NCBI GenBank assembly: GCA_037074765.1
Contig: JBAMDO010000371.1
Coordinates: forward strand, 1 to 31,140
DNA from: Mansonella perstans
Lineage: Eukaryota; Nematoda; Chromadorea; Rhabditida; Onchocercidae
DNA: 31,140 nucleotides
Direction: 5' to 3'
This document shows positions 1-10,420 of the stretch, one piece after another. Every line of letters begins with the position of its first letter. The first letter of the stretch is position 1. The position numbers were made by a program, and so were the translations under genes. The notes below the pieces were generated by a model, which was not told the origin of the DNA, did no database searches, and worked only from the letters and a program-made list of their open reading frames with translations.

Positions 1-1334
1 TTCCTACATTGTTTTTAAGTGTTCATTTAACGATGACAAAGTCCAAATCCTACCTGGTCAACATTATTATCACCAAATGGAAGTATAATAAAATACAGGT
101 TTCGGACAGAAATCTTCTCGATTATCATTCAAAGTATCTCTTCTTGCTCTCTCACTCTAAAACATCAGCAGTACTTTCCACAATGATAATCGTTTTGTTC
201 TGCCCCGCTTCTCCCCGTAGTATTGTCACCACCAAAATGACCGAAGGCAAAATTTTTGCATGATGGTAAATGCATAAATGCAAACAAGGAACATTGAAGG
301 AAGGAAATATAGTGATGAAATTGTGGACAAAGGACAGGAAATCGCCTGTAGATGGCGGACATTATCGGTAAATTCTATCGTATATTTACCTGTTTTGTAA
401 ATTTACATTACAATGCATGTTTTTATTTTTCGTTTTCTAATATTTCTGTATCTATCTTCACTACATTTAGAACAATCCTGCAGAAATTAAATGTCACTAT
501 TATTACCATTTCACCTTATTATCACTGATTTCATACATTAAAAAAAATCAATTGATGATTTCTAATAACGATGACAATGATGTGTAGATGAAATAATTGC
601 CATCAAATTTACTATTAAGCACCGCTATTTAAAAACGCTTTTCAAATGTCCGTTGTATGAGCTTCTATCATTCTCCTTTCATCAAAAATGTAAATCTTCG
701 ACTTTCTTCTACTACTTATTATCATCTTATTCTTTCTCTTTCCCTGTCCCTCTCTCCGTATTTCTGTCATCAAAAAGGGGACACACTGTTGCAGTAGCAC
801 ATGTGATAATGACAATTCTTATTTACAAAACCAGATATATACTGGTGAGAATATACAAATTTGATTACATGCAATAAACTGCACAAAAGGCGAATTGCAC
901 TGTACATTTCCTCCTTGCGATTATTATTAGTATGTACATTAGTCCGTTTCCCACTCTCACTATTTCCTGAAATACTTTTCCAGAATGCAAAGATCGTAAA
1001 ATGGATGCAAAATCAGTGTGGTTATTTTAGTCAAAAAAGTTAGTCAAAATTTAAAGCAATTAGGAAAAAATGGAAGAAAATTTAAAAAAAAAATACATAA
1101 TCATTCATTTCAATTATTTCTTATTTTTCCATCATTTAATATTAAAAAACAATAAACAGAAATAATTTATTGTTATGTTCCTCTTTTTTAAATACGGATA
1201 AATAAAAACAGTGTTAAATACTGATTTTTCATACAAAGTTTTAGCACATCATTTTAGTTGGTTCATTAATCTTTGTATGTAAATACTTTGTAAATAAACA
1301 TATAAAAAAGGGAAAAATATTCTTCTATGAGTTC
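1..1334. other. AT-rich DNA without a recognisable gene
   Basis: Open frames of 60-85 codons occur on both strands (for example near 9-263, 165-362, 653-877 and 861-1043), but none shows a domain, a signal peptide or a splice-flanked structure that I recognise. Runs of this length are expected by chance in DNA of this composition and size. A slightly GC-richer patch lies at about 200-360. No RNA gene was found. It could be intergenic DNA, or intron of a gene outside the window. Confidence 0.5.
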
Positions 1335-1475
1335 TCATAACCTTCCTCACCGGAAGAGCTTTACAACCCAAAGACTTCTTCACTCATGCGGCATGGCTGG
1401 ATCAGGCCTTCGCCCATTGCCCAGTATTCCCCATTGCTGCCTCCCGTAGGAGTCTGGACTGTATCCGTATCTCAA
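1335..1475 (-). pseudogene. Fragment of bacterial 16S rRNA, Wolbachia-like, inserted in nuclear DNA
   Basis: The reverse complement is an unmistakable piece of bacterial small-subunit rRNA, roughly E. coli positions 320-455. It contains GAGATACGG, CTCCTACGGGAGGCAGCA, TGGGGAATACTGG, CAATGGGCGAA, CCTGATCCAGCCATGCCGC, ATGAGTGAAGAAG and TTTGGGTTGTAAAGCTCTT, then GTGAGGAAG. The combination GATCCAGCCATGCCGCATGAGTGAAGAAG with GTGAGGAAG followed by an AT-rich TNATGA fits Wolbachia better than Rickettsia or enteric bacteria, judged from remembered sequences. The copy is decayed. Bases TGTATC are inserted beside CGTATC (apparent 6-bp tandem duplication), one base is missing with a nearby substitution around 1371-1375 (AAAGACTTC on the plus strand where AAAGGCCTTC is expected), and scattered substitutions are present. 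Both flanks switch abruptly to AT-rich DNA with no other rRNA. It cannot make a functional rRNA. The simplest reading is an old nuclear transfer from a Wolbachia endosymbiont; an assembly chimera is less likely because of the decay. Confidence 0.9.
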
Positions 1476-3711
1476 TAAATTCATGTAAAGTAGTGCTTAC
1501 TGTTTTACTGCTTTGATGATTAATTAAAAAGTTTATTAAAGACGCATTTTCTAAAAATCGTAATTTCATTTATTGATTCTTTCAAGAAGATACATTATAC
1601 AAAGAGATTTGAATTGAGAAGAATCCGGTTTATCTAAATTCTTTTTGAATAGAGCTTATTACTACGACAATTATCATGAGCGAGCATAATAATGGCAATA
1701 TCTTATTGCTGATCATTTTTAAAAACTCTTCTTTACCATTATTGTATCAAAATTTTTAGTTTCGTTTAGTTTACAGGATAAAAACATTAATGAAAACTTA
1801 CAAAACAAGTGATAATTATAATAAATGATTATGATAATAATAGTAGCGATCATCATGATAGTAAGAGTAGCAAGGGTAGCAAACAATAAGCATGATAATG
1901 ATAATGTCTGTTGCTATAAATGATGATGATAGCATAATGTTAGTCGTTACGGAGGAAGCAAATTCTTAAATGAACCATTTGAAAATCTCACCAATAACAA
2001 ATTAGACAAAGTATACTACTTCAATAAAGAACTGATAATACTATATTGAATTGAGATTTAAATTTTATCATTTGAGAAAAATAAGAGGATTATTTATTTA
2101 AAAAGTTAAGGATATACAATTCGAATAACTTCAAGTAATTTAAAATGATTGGAAGTAGGAAACTGCATTATGATATCTAAGATATAAAATGAGATCAAAC
2201 AGATCGAAATTTAATCATCTGAACTCTGAAAGTAGGTAACCTTCAAATATGAGCATGGATATCAAGTCTTGATCCATGAAGGATAATTACAAAAAGAACA
2301 GCCACTTGCAAATTAAAACTTTAATGGTTGTGGTGATATAATTGGCACTTGATGTTCTTGACTAGACTATGCGAGAAATACAGATTGCGGAATAAAAAAT
2401 GATAAAGTGAAAGTAAAATGAAATTTGTTCAAATCAGCCGTGACCAAATTTGAAAGCTCTTCAGGGAAATTACTAATAAATCAGTTTTAAAAATTAAAGA
2501 ATTAATTCGTTTTTCAGTAAAATATTAGAATTGAGAAATGCCTTCCGTTTTGATTTGCAACGAAGAAATATTAGGAGAATTATCGATAAAGGATTAACAG
2601 TGACATAAGTGTTATCTATAAGTTTATCAGTGCTAAGGATGAAAAATAAATTTCGCAAATGCAACATAAAGGAAAACGATAAAAGTAAAAAATTAATATT
2701 CAAAATGTAAAAAAATGGAAGTAATATATTTAATTAAAACTAATTTTTTTTAGATAAATAATTTTAATGATGAAAATTATCAAAATTTTACTTCTGTTTT
2801 TCTTGCGAAAATTAATAATATGCGAATAACAAAATTCTTAGCATCGTATATTTGAACCGATATTATAGACAGTTAAAATTAATTACAATGTAAAGTTCAC
2901 AAAATTCGCAGCCATCATGAAACGAAATGATATTTAACAAAATGCAAACAACATACGCTAACTAATTCTCTGCAAAATGTAATTCTTCCTAAGCTTTTGA
3001 TAATTTTGAATTTTCAAAAAAATTATTGTTACAAGAAAAGTAGGCATGAAATTTTTCGACAAGTTAAAGAAACATTTCAGAGTGAAAAGAGAAAAAATTT
3101 TTGGCAAATTTAAATTTGGGAAAAGGACAAAAATGATCTTAAAAAGAAAAAATAAAGGGAAATGTTGAGATTTTCTTAATATTTTTCAATTGTTCAATTG
3201 TTTCAGTTAGAAAAAATTTGAATAAGCTGAGAATTTACGGAAAATTATTCACATGGCTCTTCAAATCAACGAAAAATGAGAAAAAAACAGCAATTTTGAA
3301 GAAATTTTTAAAAGTTTTACGATTAGATTAAAAATGAGTTTTTTTTTTAACAATTAAACTTTCAAAAATCAAAAAATTTTTGTGAAATAATATAATAGAA
3401 AGAATAAAAAAAATTAAGGCAAAACAAAAGGAATGCATGAAAAATAAGACTTCGTTCTTTGATTTTATGCTAATTGTTTTTGTTAATTACTAATCATTTA
3501 TTTATTTTAATTCATTGCTTCATTGTGTGTTTACTGTTTTTTTTTTGCCTTTGTCACTTCAACTGTCTCATCAATTCTTCTGTGTGTGAACCACAATTTT
3601 AATTTGCGGGTAAACAAGCTAATCTAGTTTACCAATCGAATTAATCGATGATAAAAGTTGCTTAGGCGAAGTAAAGCAGCAAATAGCTCGCGGGTAGAAT
3701 AAAAAGATACA
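1476..3711. other. AT-rich non-coding stretch
   Basis: Very AT-rich sequence with frequent ATAATGATAATAA-type short repeats (about 1795-1930) and many A/T homopolymer runs. The one open frame near 2494-2703 (minus) has no recognisable features. It may be downstream or intronic sequence of the zinc-finger gene on the minus strand, whose remaining exons were not located. Confidence 0.4.
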
Positions 3712-3780
3712 TTACTGGTACTGTTTTCCCAATGCCGCCAATAGATCGTTTCCATTTTCATTTAATTTTACTCCATTAAA
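3712..3780 (-). CDS. Possible terminal exon, minus strand (speculative)
   Basis: After a plausible acceptor (ACACATATCCAG on the minus strand) there are 22 codons in phase 0 ending in TAA, with a hydrophilic peptide ending NDLLAALGKQYQ. Composition is less AT-rich than the surroundings and the residues look protein-like. It is on the same strand as and downstream of the zinc-finger exon, so it could be that gene's last exon. However, exon 1 ends in phase 1, so at least one more exon would be needed between them and I could not find it. A run this short can easily be chance. Confidence 0.2.
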   Translation of the reverse strand, partial: FNGVKLNENGNDLLAALGKQYQ

Positions 3781-4143
3781 CTGGATATGTGTTATTCGAG
3801 GCCACGAGAACTCTTTTCATTTGATGGTGATAAACGAAGGAAAGAAAAGCGATAGACTGCATTTACACCATTTGGCAGAAATAGTAGACTTGAAAGGATA
3901 AGAAAATGAAAAATTTGATCAGACCGGTAAACTTATCTCATGAAAAGGTTAACAGATTTCGAGAATTTCGCTTTTTTGACATTCGTAAAATCGGACTAAC
4001 TTGTATTTTTCAGACAAAATTTGAATTCCATGATAATTTAAAAATTGGCCATATGAAAGAGAAAGGAAAAAGACCAATGAATAAGAAAGCATTGGCTAAA
4101 ATTATAAATTAATTACTTTTGTTTTCTATTCTATTAGTGAAAT

Positions 4144-4172
4144 TTAATATAGAATTAGATGTGTTAATGTGC
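4144..4172 (-). CDS. Possible short 3' exon of the zinc-finger gene (speculative)
   Basis: On the minus strand an acceptor TCTCCACAG is followed by 29 nt. These join in frame to the zinc-finger exon ending at 4681 (phase 1) and add GTLTHLILY before a TAA stop. This would give a 246-residue protein. Against it: a normal C2H2 finger needs 12 residues between the second Cys and first His, followed by a second His, while this exon gives 11 residues and a single His. The third finger would therefore be broken. Either this is not the true exon or the gene has a degenerate last finger. Confidence 0.2.
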
Positions 4173-4398
4173 CTGTGGAGACTAAAAGTGTATACTTGGT
4201 TTTTTTTTTCCTTTTTTTTTTTTTAACGGTAAAAAGAGAAGAAAAGATTATAGGATTATTACTGTCATCTGATTTTTTTCGCTGTAATTTTAGCTTAATT
4301 AGGTCGATGCCCTGAAAAATATAAAGGTTGACATCGGTGAACAAAGAATAAAAAAGAAAAGTAAGGGCTTATCATGCTGGATAGTGAACACTTATCTA

Positions 4399-4441
4399 AT
4401 GATAATAGATTATTTAGAAAACAGTGATAATAGATTATTTA
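4399..4441. repeat. Short tandem duplication, 25-bp period
   Basis: The 17-mer TGATAATAGATTATTTA occurs at 4400-4416 and again at 4425-4441, a perfect repeat with a 25-bp period. It lies in the presumed first intron or downstream region of the zinc-finger gene. Likely a replication-slippage duplication. Confidence 0.75.
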
Positions 4442-4680
4442 AATATTATCAACTAGTGAGAAAGAAAATCTCAACTTTCAAATAGAAATTTTTCGTGATA
4501 TATTAGCCGATATGTCTTGAAACATTTGGTGGATGCGTAATTTTGATATATTAGTATTAAATAAGTAGACAAAGAAATTTTTAGTCCTCTTTAAATCCTT
4601 TTATTATCGATCAATCGATTCAACTTAGTTAATAAATGAATTTTTCCGAAGCGGAAGAAAAAAGCAAAAAAAGCTCTAAC

Positions 4681-5045
4681 CTTTAAGCCTTGATGATTTG
4701 CCACAAAATTTGCAAACGTATGGCTTAAGTGCAGTATGAACGGATCGATGTTCCGCCAAATTAGACCGGAACCGGAACGCTTTACCGCAAATTTCACAAA
4801 TAAATGCTTTGTCGGTATGAAACATATGCTGATGTTGTTGGAGTAATTTTTGGTTAGCAAAAGTTTTAGAACATAAATTGCAGGTAATCTCGTGGACCTG
4901 AGATGATAGAGCAGTAGTGATTGAATTTGGTTGAGTTGGTAAGACAATAGCAGAGGGTGGCGGTATTGCAGCTGTAGTTGCTGTTGTTATTGTTGTTGCT
5001 ATTGTTGTTGTTGTTACCGATGATGATAATGATGATGATGATACC

Positions 5046-5077
<32 letters not shown>

Positions 5078-5392
5078 TTGCTGCTGTTGCTGCTGCTGGT
5101 GCTGTTGGCGTTGTTGATGCTGCAACTGTTGGATGGCACTTACTGCTACTGCTGTAGCATTAGTAGTACTAACAGCAACCTTATTGTCTCCGCCTTCGGG
5201 CGTTGTTGTCGTTTGTAGCACAGTATTATTACAACTATTACTATTACCACTATTACTTGTGCTATTGCTACTTCGGATCGCGTTAGCAGCTGCTGTAGCT
5301 GCTGATGCAACTGCTCCAGCTGCTGATACCGATGCAGGTAACGTAGTCGTTGATGTTGATGATGATGATAATAATAAACTGTTTCCACTCAT
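4681..5392 (-). CDS. C2H2 zinc-finger transcription factor, first coding exon (partial gene)
   Basis: Starts at ATG 5392-5390 and is open to a splice donor, CTTAAAG|GTTAGAG, at 4681/4680 (237 codons plus one base, phase 1). Residues 1-87 are Ser/Thr/Ala/Asn-rich. Residues 88-116 are a Gln/His tract with ten consecutive His (106-115). Residues 117-170 are Ser/Thr/Pro-rich. Fingers: ZF1 C171-C174-H187-H192 (CX2CX12HX4H), ZF2 C199-C202-H215-H219 (CX2CX12HX3H), and ZF3 starting C227-C230, after which the intron interrupts the helix at SSRLKG. Linkers HTDKAFI and HTALKPYV resemble the TGEKP linker class. Such proteins bind DNA in the nucleus; the disordered, repeat-rich N-terminus is typical of activation or co-factor-binding regions. 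I do not recognise the orthologue. No spliced-leader acceptor is obvious just upstream. The rest of the gene is not assured in the window and may lie beyond the left edge. Confidence 0.88.
5018..5076 (-). repeat. GAT/ATC trinucleotide repeat inside the zinc-finger coding exon
   Basis: A run of GAT units (ATC/CAT on the coding strand) interrupted once by ACCT. The longer block, read on the minus strand as CAT, encodes the ten-histidine tract (residues 106-115). The shorter block, in a different phase, falls in the following Ser-rich stretch. The adjacent CTG/TTG-rich stretch encodes the glutamines. Open frames on the opposite strand here are low-complexity shadows. Confidence 0.85.
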
Positions 5393-6217
5393 TATTTTTG
5401 TTAACCGTTTTTAAAATGAAGAAAAAGAAAATAATACATATATATTCGATGGGATAAAAATTCCGTACGTTTTACCACCGGTTTTCTTTTTCCCGAAATG
5501 AAATTCCGGATAATAAATTATTCGCAATTTTCAAAATGGCAATAACAGTATTCTCAATTTTCGCTGTTGTCGGCATCATCTTTCAGTGGCAATAAGCCAA
5601 GAATATGGCAATAATCATAAAGGCTGATGAATAATTTAGCATCACTGAAAAAATGAAATTTTTAGAAAGTTTATGAAATTATAGAAAATAAAAAAAAGAC
5701 GAAAAATTTTGCTGACGACACTTTTTGGGGTAATAAGAAGCTTCTTGAATGACTATTTTTAAAATGGTGGTGTTAACGTGAGTTGGAAAGATTGGATTAT
5801 GGAGGATAGGAGAAAAGGAAACCTCCTTGTTTGTATGCGTTTCCTTACAGGATTACGATGTACATTGTGATATTGTGATGTATGTGACAAACAGACAGGC
5901 AAACACCCATGCACACATATCCTAAACGCAGAAATCCACACCTCCCGAGAGATATAACGACAAACGGGTGACATGACTGACATGTTTCCTCTCGATGGAC
6001 GCGAACATTTTTGATGACAGAAGAATATTAGGTGTTCGAAAGTCCTGCTCTTCGTCATTTTATCCCCGCGGTAACAGTCCTTGATAACTGTGTGGTGATG
6101 CACGATGTGAACACTTCAAGAATGGAAAAATGAAGAAAAGTTTGTTACTGCAGCCACTTTTGCTGGTATTGTTATTATTACTAGTACTGCTACTACTGCT
6201 TTTACTTTCTGCTATTG
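5393..6217. other. Upstream region of the zinc-finger gene
   Basis: This is the presumed promoter/5' region of the minus-strand zinc-finger gene. 5400-5760 is AT-rich. 5780-6130 is GC-richer and contains a 114-codon minus-strand open frame (5759-6103) without domain or splice evidence. That frame might be an untranslated or alternative first exon, but nothing in the sequence proves it. No TATA box or spliced-leader acceptor could be assigned with confidence. Confidence 0.35.
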
Positions 6218-6319
<102 letters not shown>

Positions 6320-6345
6320 TACTACTACCATTGCTACTACTATTA

Positions 6346-7440
6346 TAAGACCAGGATTGTCTGGATTTTTAAATTTAAATTTAGCTTTCTTCAGTTTACT
6401 ATTTTATCTTATTTATAGGAAAAAAGAATTGTAAACAAAATTGTAAGTATGATCTTAAGCTATTCATAATGTTTAAAATAATTGAAAATATTAAGTTTTT
6501 TTTTTCTCCTACATTCTCTTTTTTTACCAACGCATATTTCGTCTTTCTCTTTTTCTTTTTGGTTTTTCTTTTTGTCATTTCTTTTTCTTTTTCATTCGTA
6601 AAATTTTTCAAATCTCAAATATGACGATTCTAATGACAAAAAAGTTTAATTCGGGGTAATTACTAGAAATAAAAGTTAGGGAGATGAAAATGATTGAAAC
6701 GGATGAAATGTGCATTGTATTGATTGGATTTACACGAAAAAAATTCTTTGACAAAATTTAAAATGTGTTTAACTAAATTTGAACCAAAATACTTCGAAAT
6801 GTGTTCACTATGCTTGCATATTAACAAATATTGAAGCAAATATTGAAGTATTACATGAATTTTATTTGAACCACAATAAAAGTAGTATGGAATTGTTAAT
6901 ATTTCTAGCCTATATTTAAATGAATATTTACATGCAACACGGAATTTTCTTAACTAAACATTTAATATTATGATAATAATAAAAAAATATATATAACGTC
7001 GATGACGATTACTATTATTATTGTCATAGTTATTACTAATAATATATAATAATAATAGCTTTCATGAATATTACGAATAATAACTACCACCATTCCTATA
7101 ACATACAGCGATTAGATCAACCACGGATAGATAACACAATAAAGATACAATGTTAATATGATACGCGAAGTGCTTCAAGAACGCTGACTGCGAAATTACA
7201 ATTTTTGACGGATCCTTTTTTACCTGTGCAGTAGGAGCATGCTGTATGAGCGTTATCTGTAACTTATAACTTACTTTCCTTTTTTCCTCCCTCCTTTAAT
7301 TAATATTTCTATTTTCTTATGTAAACAAAAATGAAAGTGCTACAATGTCTTTTGAAGTTTACAGAAATAAAATTATGAAAAAACTTGTACGAATATAATT
7401 CTCTTATTAATTTTCTCACGTTCTTTTTGATTTAATCCAG
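6346..7440. other. AT-rich stretch without a gene
   Basis: No coding frame, RNA gene or transposon is recognisable. Pyrimidine-rich blocks (T and CTTT runs) occur at about 6495-6600, and AATAATA-type microsatellite fragments at about 6965-7080. The only minus-strand open frame (6399-6611) is Lys-rich because it reads through the T-rich block. Confidence 0.45.
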
Positions 7441-7541
7441 TGAAGAAACTTGGTTTGGTTTGTTCAATGATGGTATTTTTAGTATCAATTATTATTAGCC
7501 TCTGTTTATCACACACATTATTCCATACGTCTATTGAAAAG
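7441..7541 (+). CDS. Possible first exon encoding a signal peptide (speculative)
   Basis: The 101-bp segment is bracketed by a good acceptor (TTTTTGATTTAATCCAG, ends 7440) and a good donor (GAAAAG|GTAGGT at 7541/7542). From ATG 7467 it encodes 25 residues with a hydrophobic core typical of a secretion signal (MMVFLVSIIISLCLS). The same frame upstream of the ATG is also open. Ending in phase 0, it could join the CAA-rich segment starting at 7627 after an acceptor-like AACAACAG, giving a 56-residue Gln/Pro-rich secreted peptide. The acceptor at 7440 could equally be a spliced-leader site. There is no homology I recognise, and the length is within chance. Confidence 0.25.
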
Positions 7542-7615
7542 GTAGGTTAAAATATTATTTATTTCACATAACATTAATATCAGCAAAAACAATGGTAGCA
7601 GTAATAATAATCACT

Positions 7616-7745
7616 TATAACAACAGCAACAACAACAACTATACCAACAACCACAACAACAACCACAACAACAACCTCAAAAACAACCATATGAACAACC
7701 ACAAAAACAACCACAAAAATAACAACAACAACAACAACAACGGTA
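7616..7745. repeat. CAA/CAACCA imperfect repeat
   Basis: A/C-rich simple sequence with a partial 9-bp period (CAACCACAA) in the middle. The plus strand reads Gln/Pro-rich in one frame up to TAA at 7720-7722 and Asn/His-rich in another; the minus strand reads Val-rich. Most likely non-coding simple sequence, with the reservation noted for the 7441-7541 exon candidate. Confidence 0.8.
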
Positions 7746-9911
7746 ACAATGACAGTAGAAATTAGAAAAAATAAGGATAACAACATGGTTATTAGCATTA
7801 GTAATCAACTATTATTCCTATCAACATTATGGATAATACTAGCACCAATTTTTGTATAACAGCAAACACTAGTGATAATTTAAAAAAAATGTCAAAATAA
7901 GAAAATTTTAGTGAAAAGTAATAGTAAATAAGAGATGGATGAGTAAGGAAGCATTTTAAGGTTATCCGCAATGTATTCAGACTACACCGATAACCGCTTT
8001 TCCTTTGTTGCTACCAGAAACAAAATGCCTTATAGTCACTTGGTTTAAGTCAGTCTGCCAACAAGCCAAATGGGGACAACAGATAAGCGACAGGAGAATG
8101 GAAGAGAACAGGACTGATGAAGAAATGGGATAAGCTTAGCCACAAATATATTTGTACCAAAGATCGATACAGGCACTCAAGGCTTGTGGTACCTCTTGCC
8201 TGTCAACCACAGAGTCTCTAAACCAGCATCATGGAAACATATTGGAAATCATCGGCACAAGAAGAGGAAAGGAAGGGAGGAAAAGAGGAAAGTAGGGACA
8301 AGGAACACGAGAATCAATACACAAAATCTGATTGGACTTCGAAAAACGATGACAACCATCGAGACCAAAACTAACTAACTAATCCAGCCATTGCTATTGC
8401 CATTACCATACTGCTTTACAACAATTATGCTGAATTTAATCACTGCAACTACCATCACTGCTCTCACCGTTGTCATCGTATCATCATCATGAATCTGCCA
8501 AATGTTCATTTCTACACTCCATCTTACTTAAAAATAAATAACCAAAAAGCAACAGAGCCTAGGGTAAAATATATAAACTTATTACAGTACCATTGTATTC
8601 TCATGTACTTGAGAAATTCGAGTAATCTCGAATATAACAGCATCGTAACAATATAGGTGGTGAAAATAATAATGATAATAATAATAAAATGGTGATAATA
8701 TCAAATTAAATATAAGAAATAATTTGTGGTAGTTGTAATATTAAAAGTTACAATAAAAACAATTTTAAGAATGCTATTATCACGATTGCTTTGCTATTAT
8801 TATTATGATTACAACCGTCACTATTAATTCTATTTTCATTTAAAAAAGGCTGATTGATGTGAAAAGTCATTGCACAATTTACGTTTGAAATGTTCATCCG
8901 TTTTTAGTGTGAAAAATGAGAGATAAACGAATAACAAGAAGTTTCAGACTGAAAAAGATGACAGTTTTACTAGAATAATTTCGGATTTCGAGAATCTCGA
9001 GGAGATGGCAGACTTCATGCTGTTTTTTACACGCATGTACACCTGCAGACAATGACTGCAGCAGGAAGAAACTGAATAAGTTAAGATTTTTTTGTTTAAA
9101 ACTAAATGAAGTGCCTTGTCTTTTTGCACCACCTTTGGTTCGAAAAGACAGGAGATTTTAAATGCTTCTTTTACGATTTCACACTTTTTCTTCACTTCTT
9201 TTGCCTAATGATAGCAAAAAGTTTAGAAAATTGTAGGACAGGAATTACTATTGTTGTTTTGAAACTTGATAATATTTATCAAGAAAATTCTAATAATATC
9301 TTTAATCCGAATTTTTAGAGTAAACTTCGAGATTAAATTTAATGCCTGATTTTTGTTAACCAACCGTTTCGCCTGTCTTTTTTTGTAAACTTATTTTGTT
9401 ACTAATCAGAACTGTCCAGAATTATCCTGAATAATGCAGCAATAATAAGTAAGTGCAAATACAGCAGAAAACTTTACCAGATAACATAAACGCCAGACAT
9501 TACCTTATCGGAATCTTTTCAGATAACATCCCGTTTAATCCAGCAAATAGTTAGGCTCTCAATATCATCAGTTAAGATTCGACAGAGACGATTTATTTAC
9601 TTCCAAGAATTATTTATTTTAAAATGGATCGAGTAGATGTGACAGAAGCAATGTTGAAACAATCCTTTGCAGTATATCTCCCCAACTGCGGGATAACTAT
9701 ATGTTCAATAGAACCAAATACCAAATTTGCGATTTATCAATCACAAGAATTTACAAACTTCTAGCCAATTGTTGTAATTCATTTGTTTGACTAAGACAGT
9801 GATGGTATAATTTTGTTTAATATACTGTACAGGCCTTAAAAATCGTAAAGTAAACTAAAAGAAGGAAGCAGCGAAACAAGAGAGAAGATCAATAAATGTA
9901 GAAAGGGATGC
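7746..9911. other. Mostly AT-rich DNA with a GC-richer segment at about 7970-8380
   Basis: 7970-8380 has clearly higher G+C, with patches such as GCCAACAAGCCAAATGGG and a Lys/Arg-rich plus-strand open frame (8184-8378) that shows no domain. It could be a remnant of a dispersed repeat or an old exon. The rest is AT-rich with short AAT/ATA repeats (8660-8700). Overlapping opposite-strand frames at 8944-9318 look like chance. Confidence 0.35.
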
Positions 9912-10202
9912 CTAAGCTATGGTGTTGCTTATGGTCTCACCAGGCCTGACTGGCGATGCATACTTGTGATTGTGAAAAGCATTGTGAGGCCTAGGGTAAT
10001 TGCGCGTTCCATGTGTGTGTCTGTGTGAATTGTAGGCACAACAATATTCAGTAGTATTATGGTTATGTGTAGGAAAGGAGATGAAGGGGTGGGAAGGAGT
10101 AGTCGTTAGGTTCAACGGAAAGGCATGGCCAGATGGAAGATATTTATACAGACAAATGGGTACACACATATACAGCCAGACATACACACACATATACATC
10201 AA
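9912..10202. other. GC-richer segment with open frames on both strands, function unknown
   Basis: The minus strand is open for 96 codons (His/Asn/Thr/Pro-rich, ending in a stop at 9912-9914) and the plus strand has a 61-codon frame from 10081. A CCTG|GTGAGACC donor-like site occurs on the minus strand at about 9947/9946. The upstream end of the minus frame runs into a TGTGTG/TATATG repeat, so it is not a clean exon. No family is recognised. Confidence 0.2.
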
Positions 10203-10274
10203 AATTATAGTTGAAAAAGTAATTCTTGTTTTCCTATCCCTTCCGGTTTATTGTTTATGCTTTTAAAATCTCAT

Positions 10275-10420
10275 CTTGATTATAAGATAGCAATAGCAGC
10301 AAGGTCAGTAACGGTAATAATAATAGTAACAAACAACAATAACAGTAAGAACGAACAACAACAAGAACAGCAACAACGACAAGAACAACAATAATAACAA
10401 TAATAATAGCAATAGGAAAT
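10275..10420. repeat. AAT/AAC-rich imperfect trinucleotide repeats
   Basis: A patchwork of AACAAC, AATAAT and AGCAAC units spanning about 140 bp. Simple sequence; no coding evidence. Confidence 0.75.

Noticed and set aside
5133..5414. Plus-strand hydrophobic open frame that looks like a membrane protein
   Set aside because: Antisense of the zinc-finger exon; Leu/Val richness comes from the complementary Gln/Ala/Thr codons.
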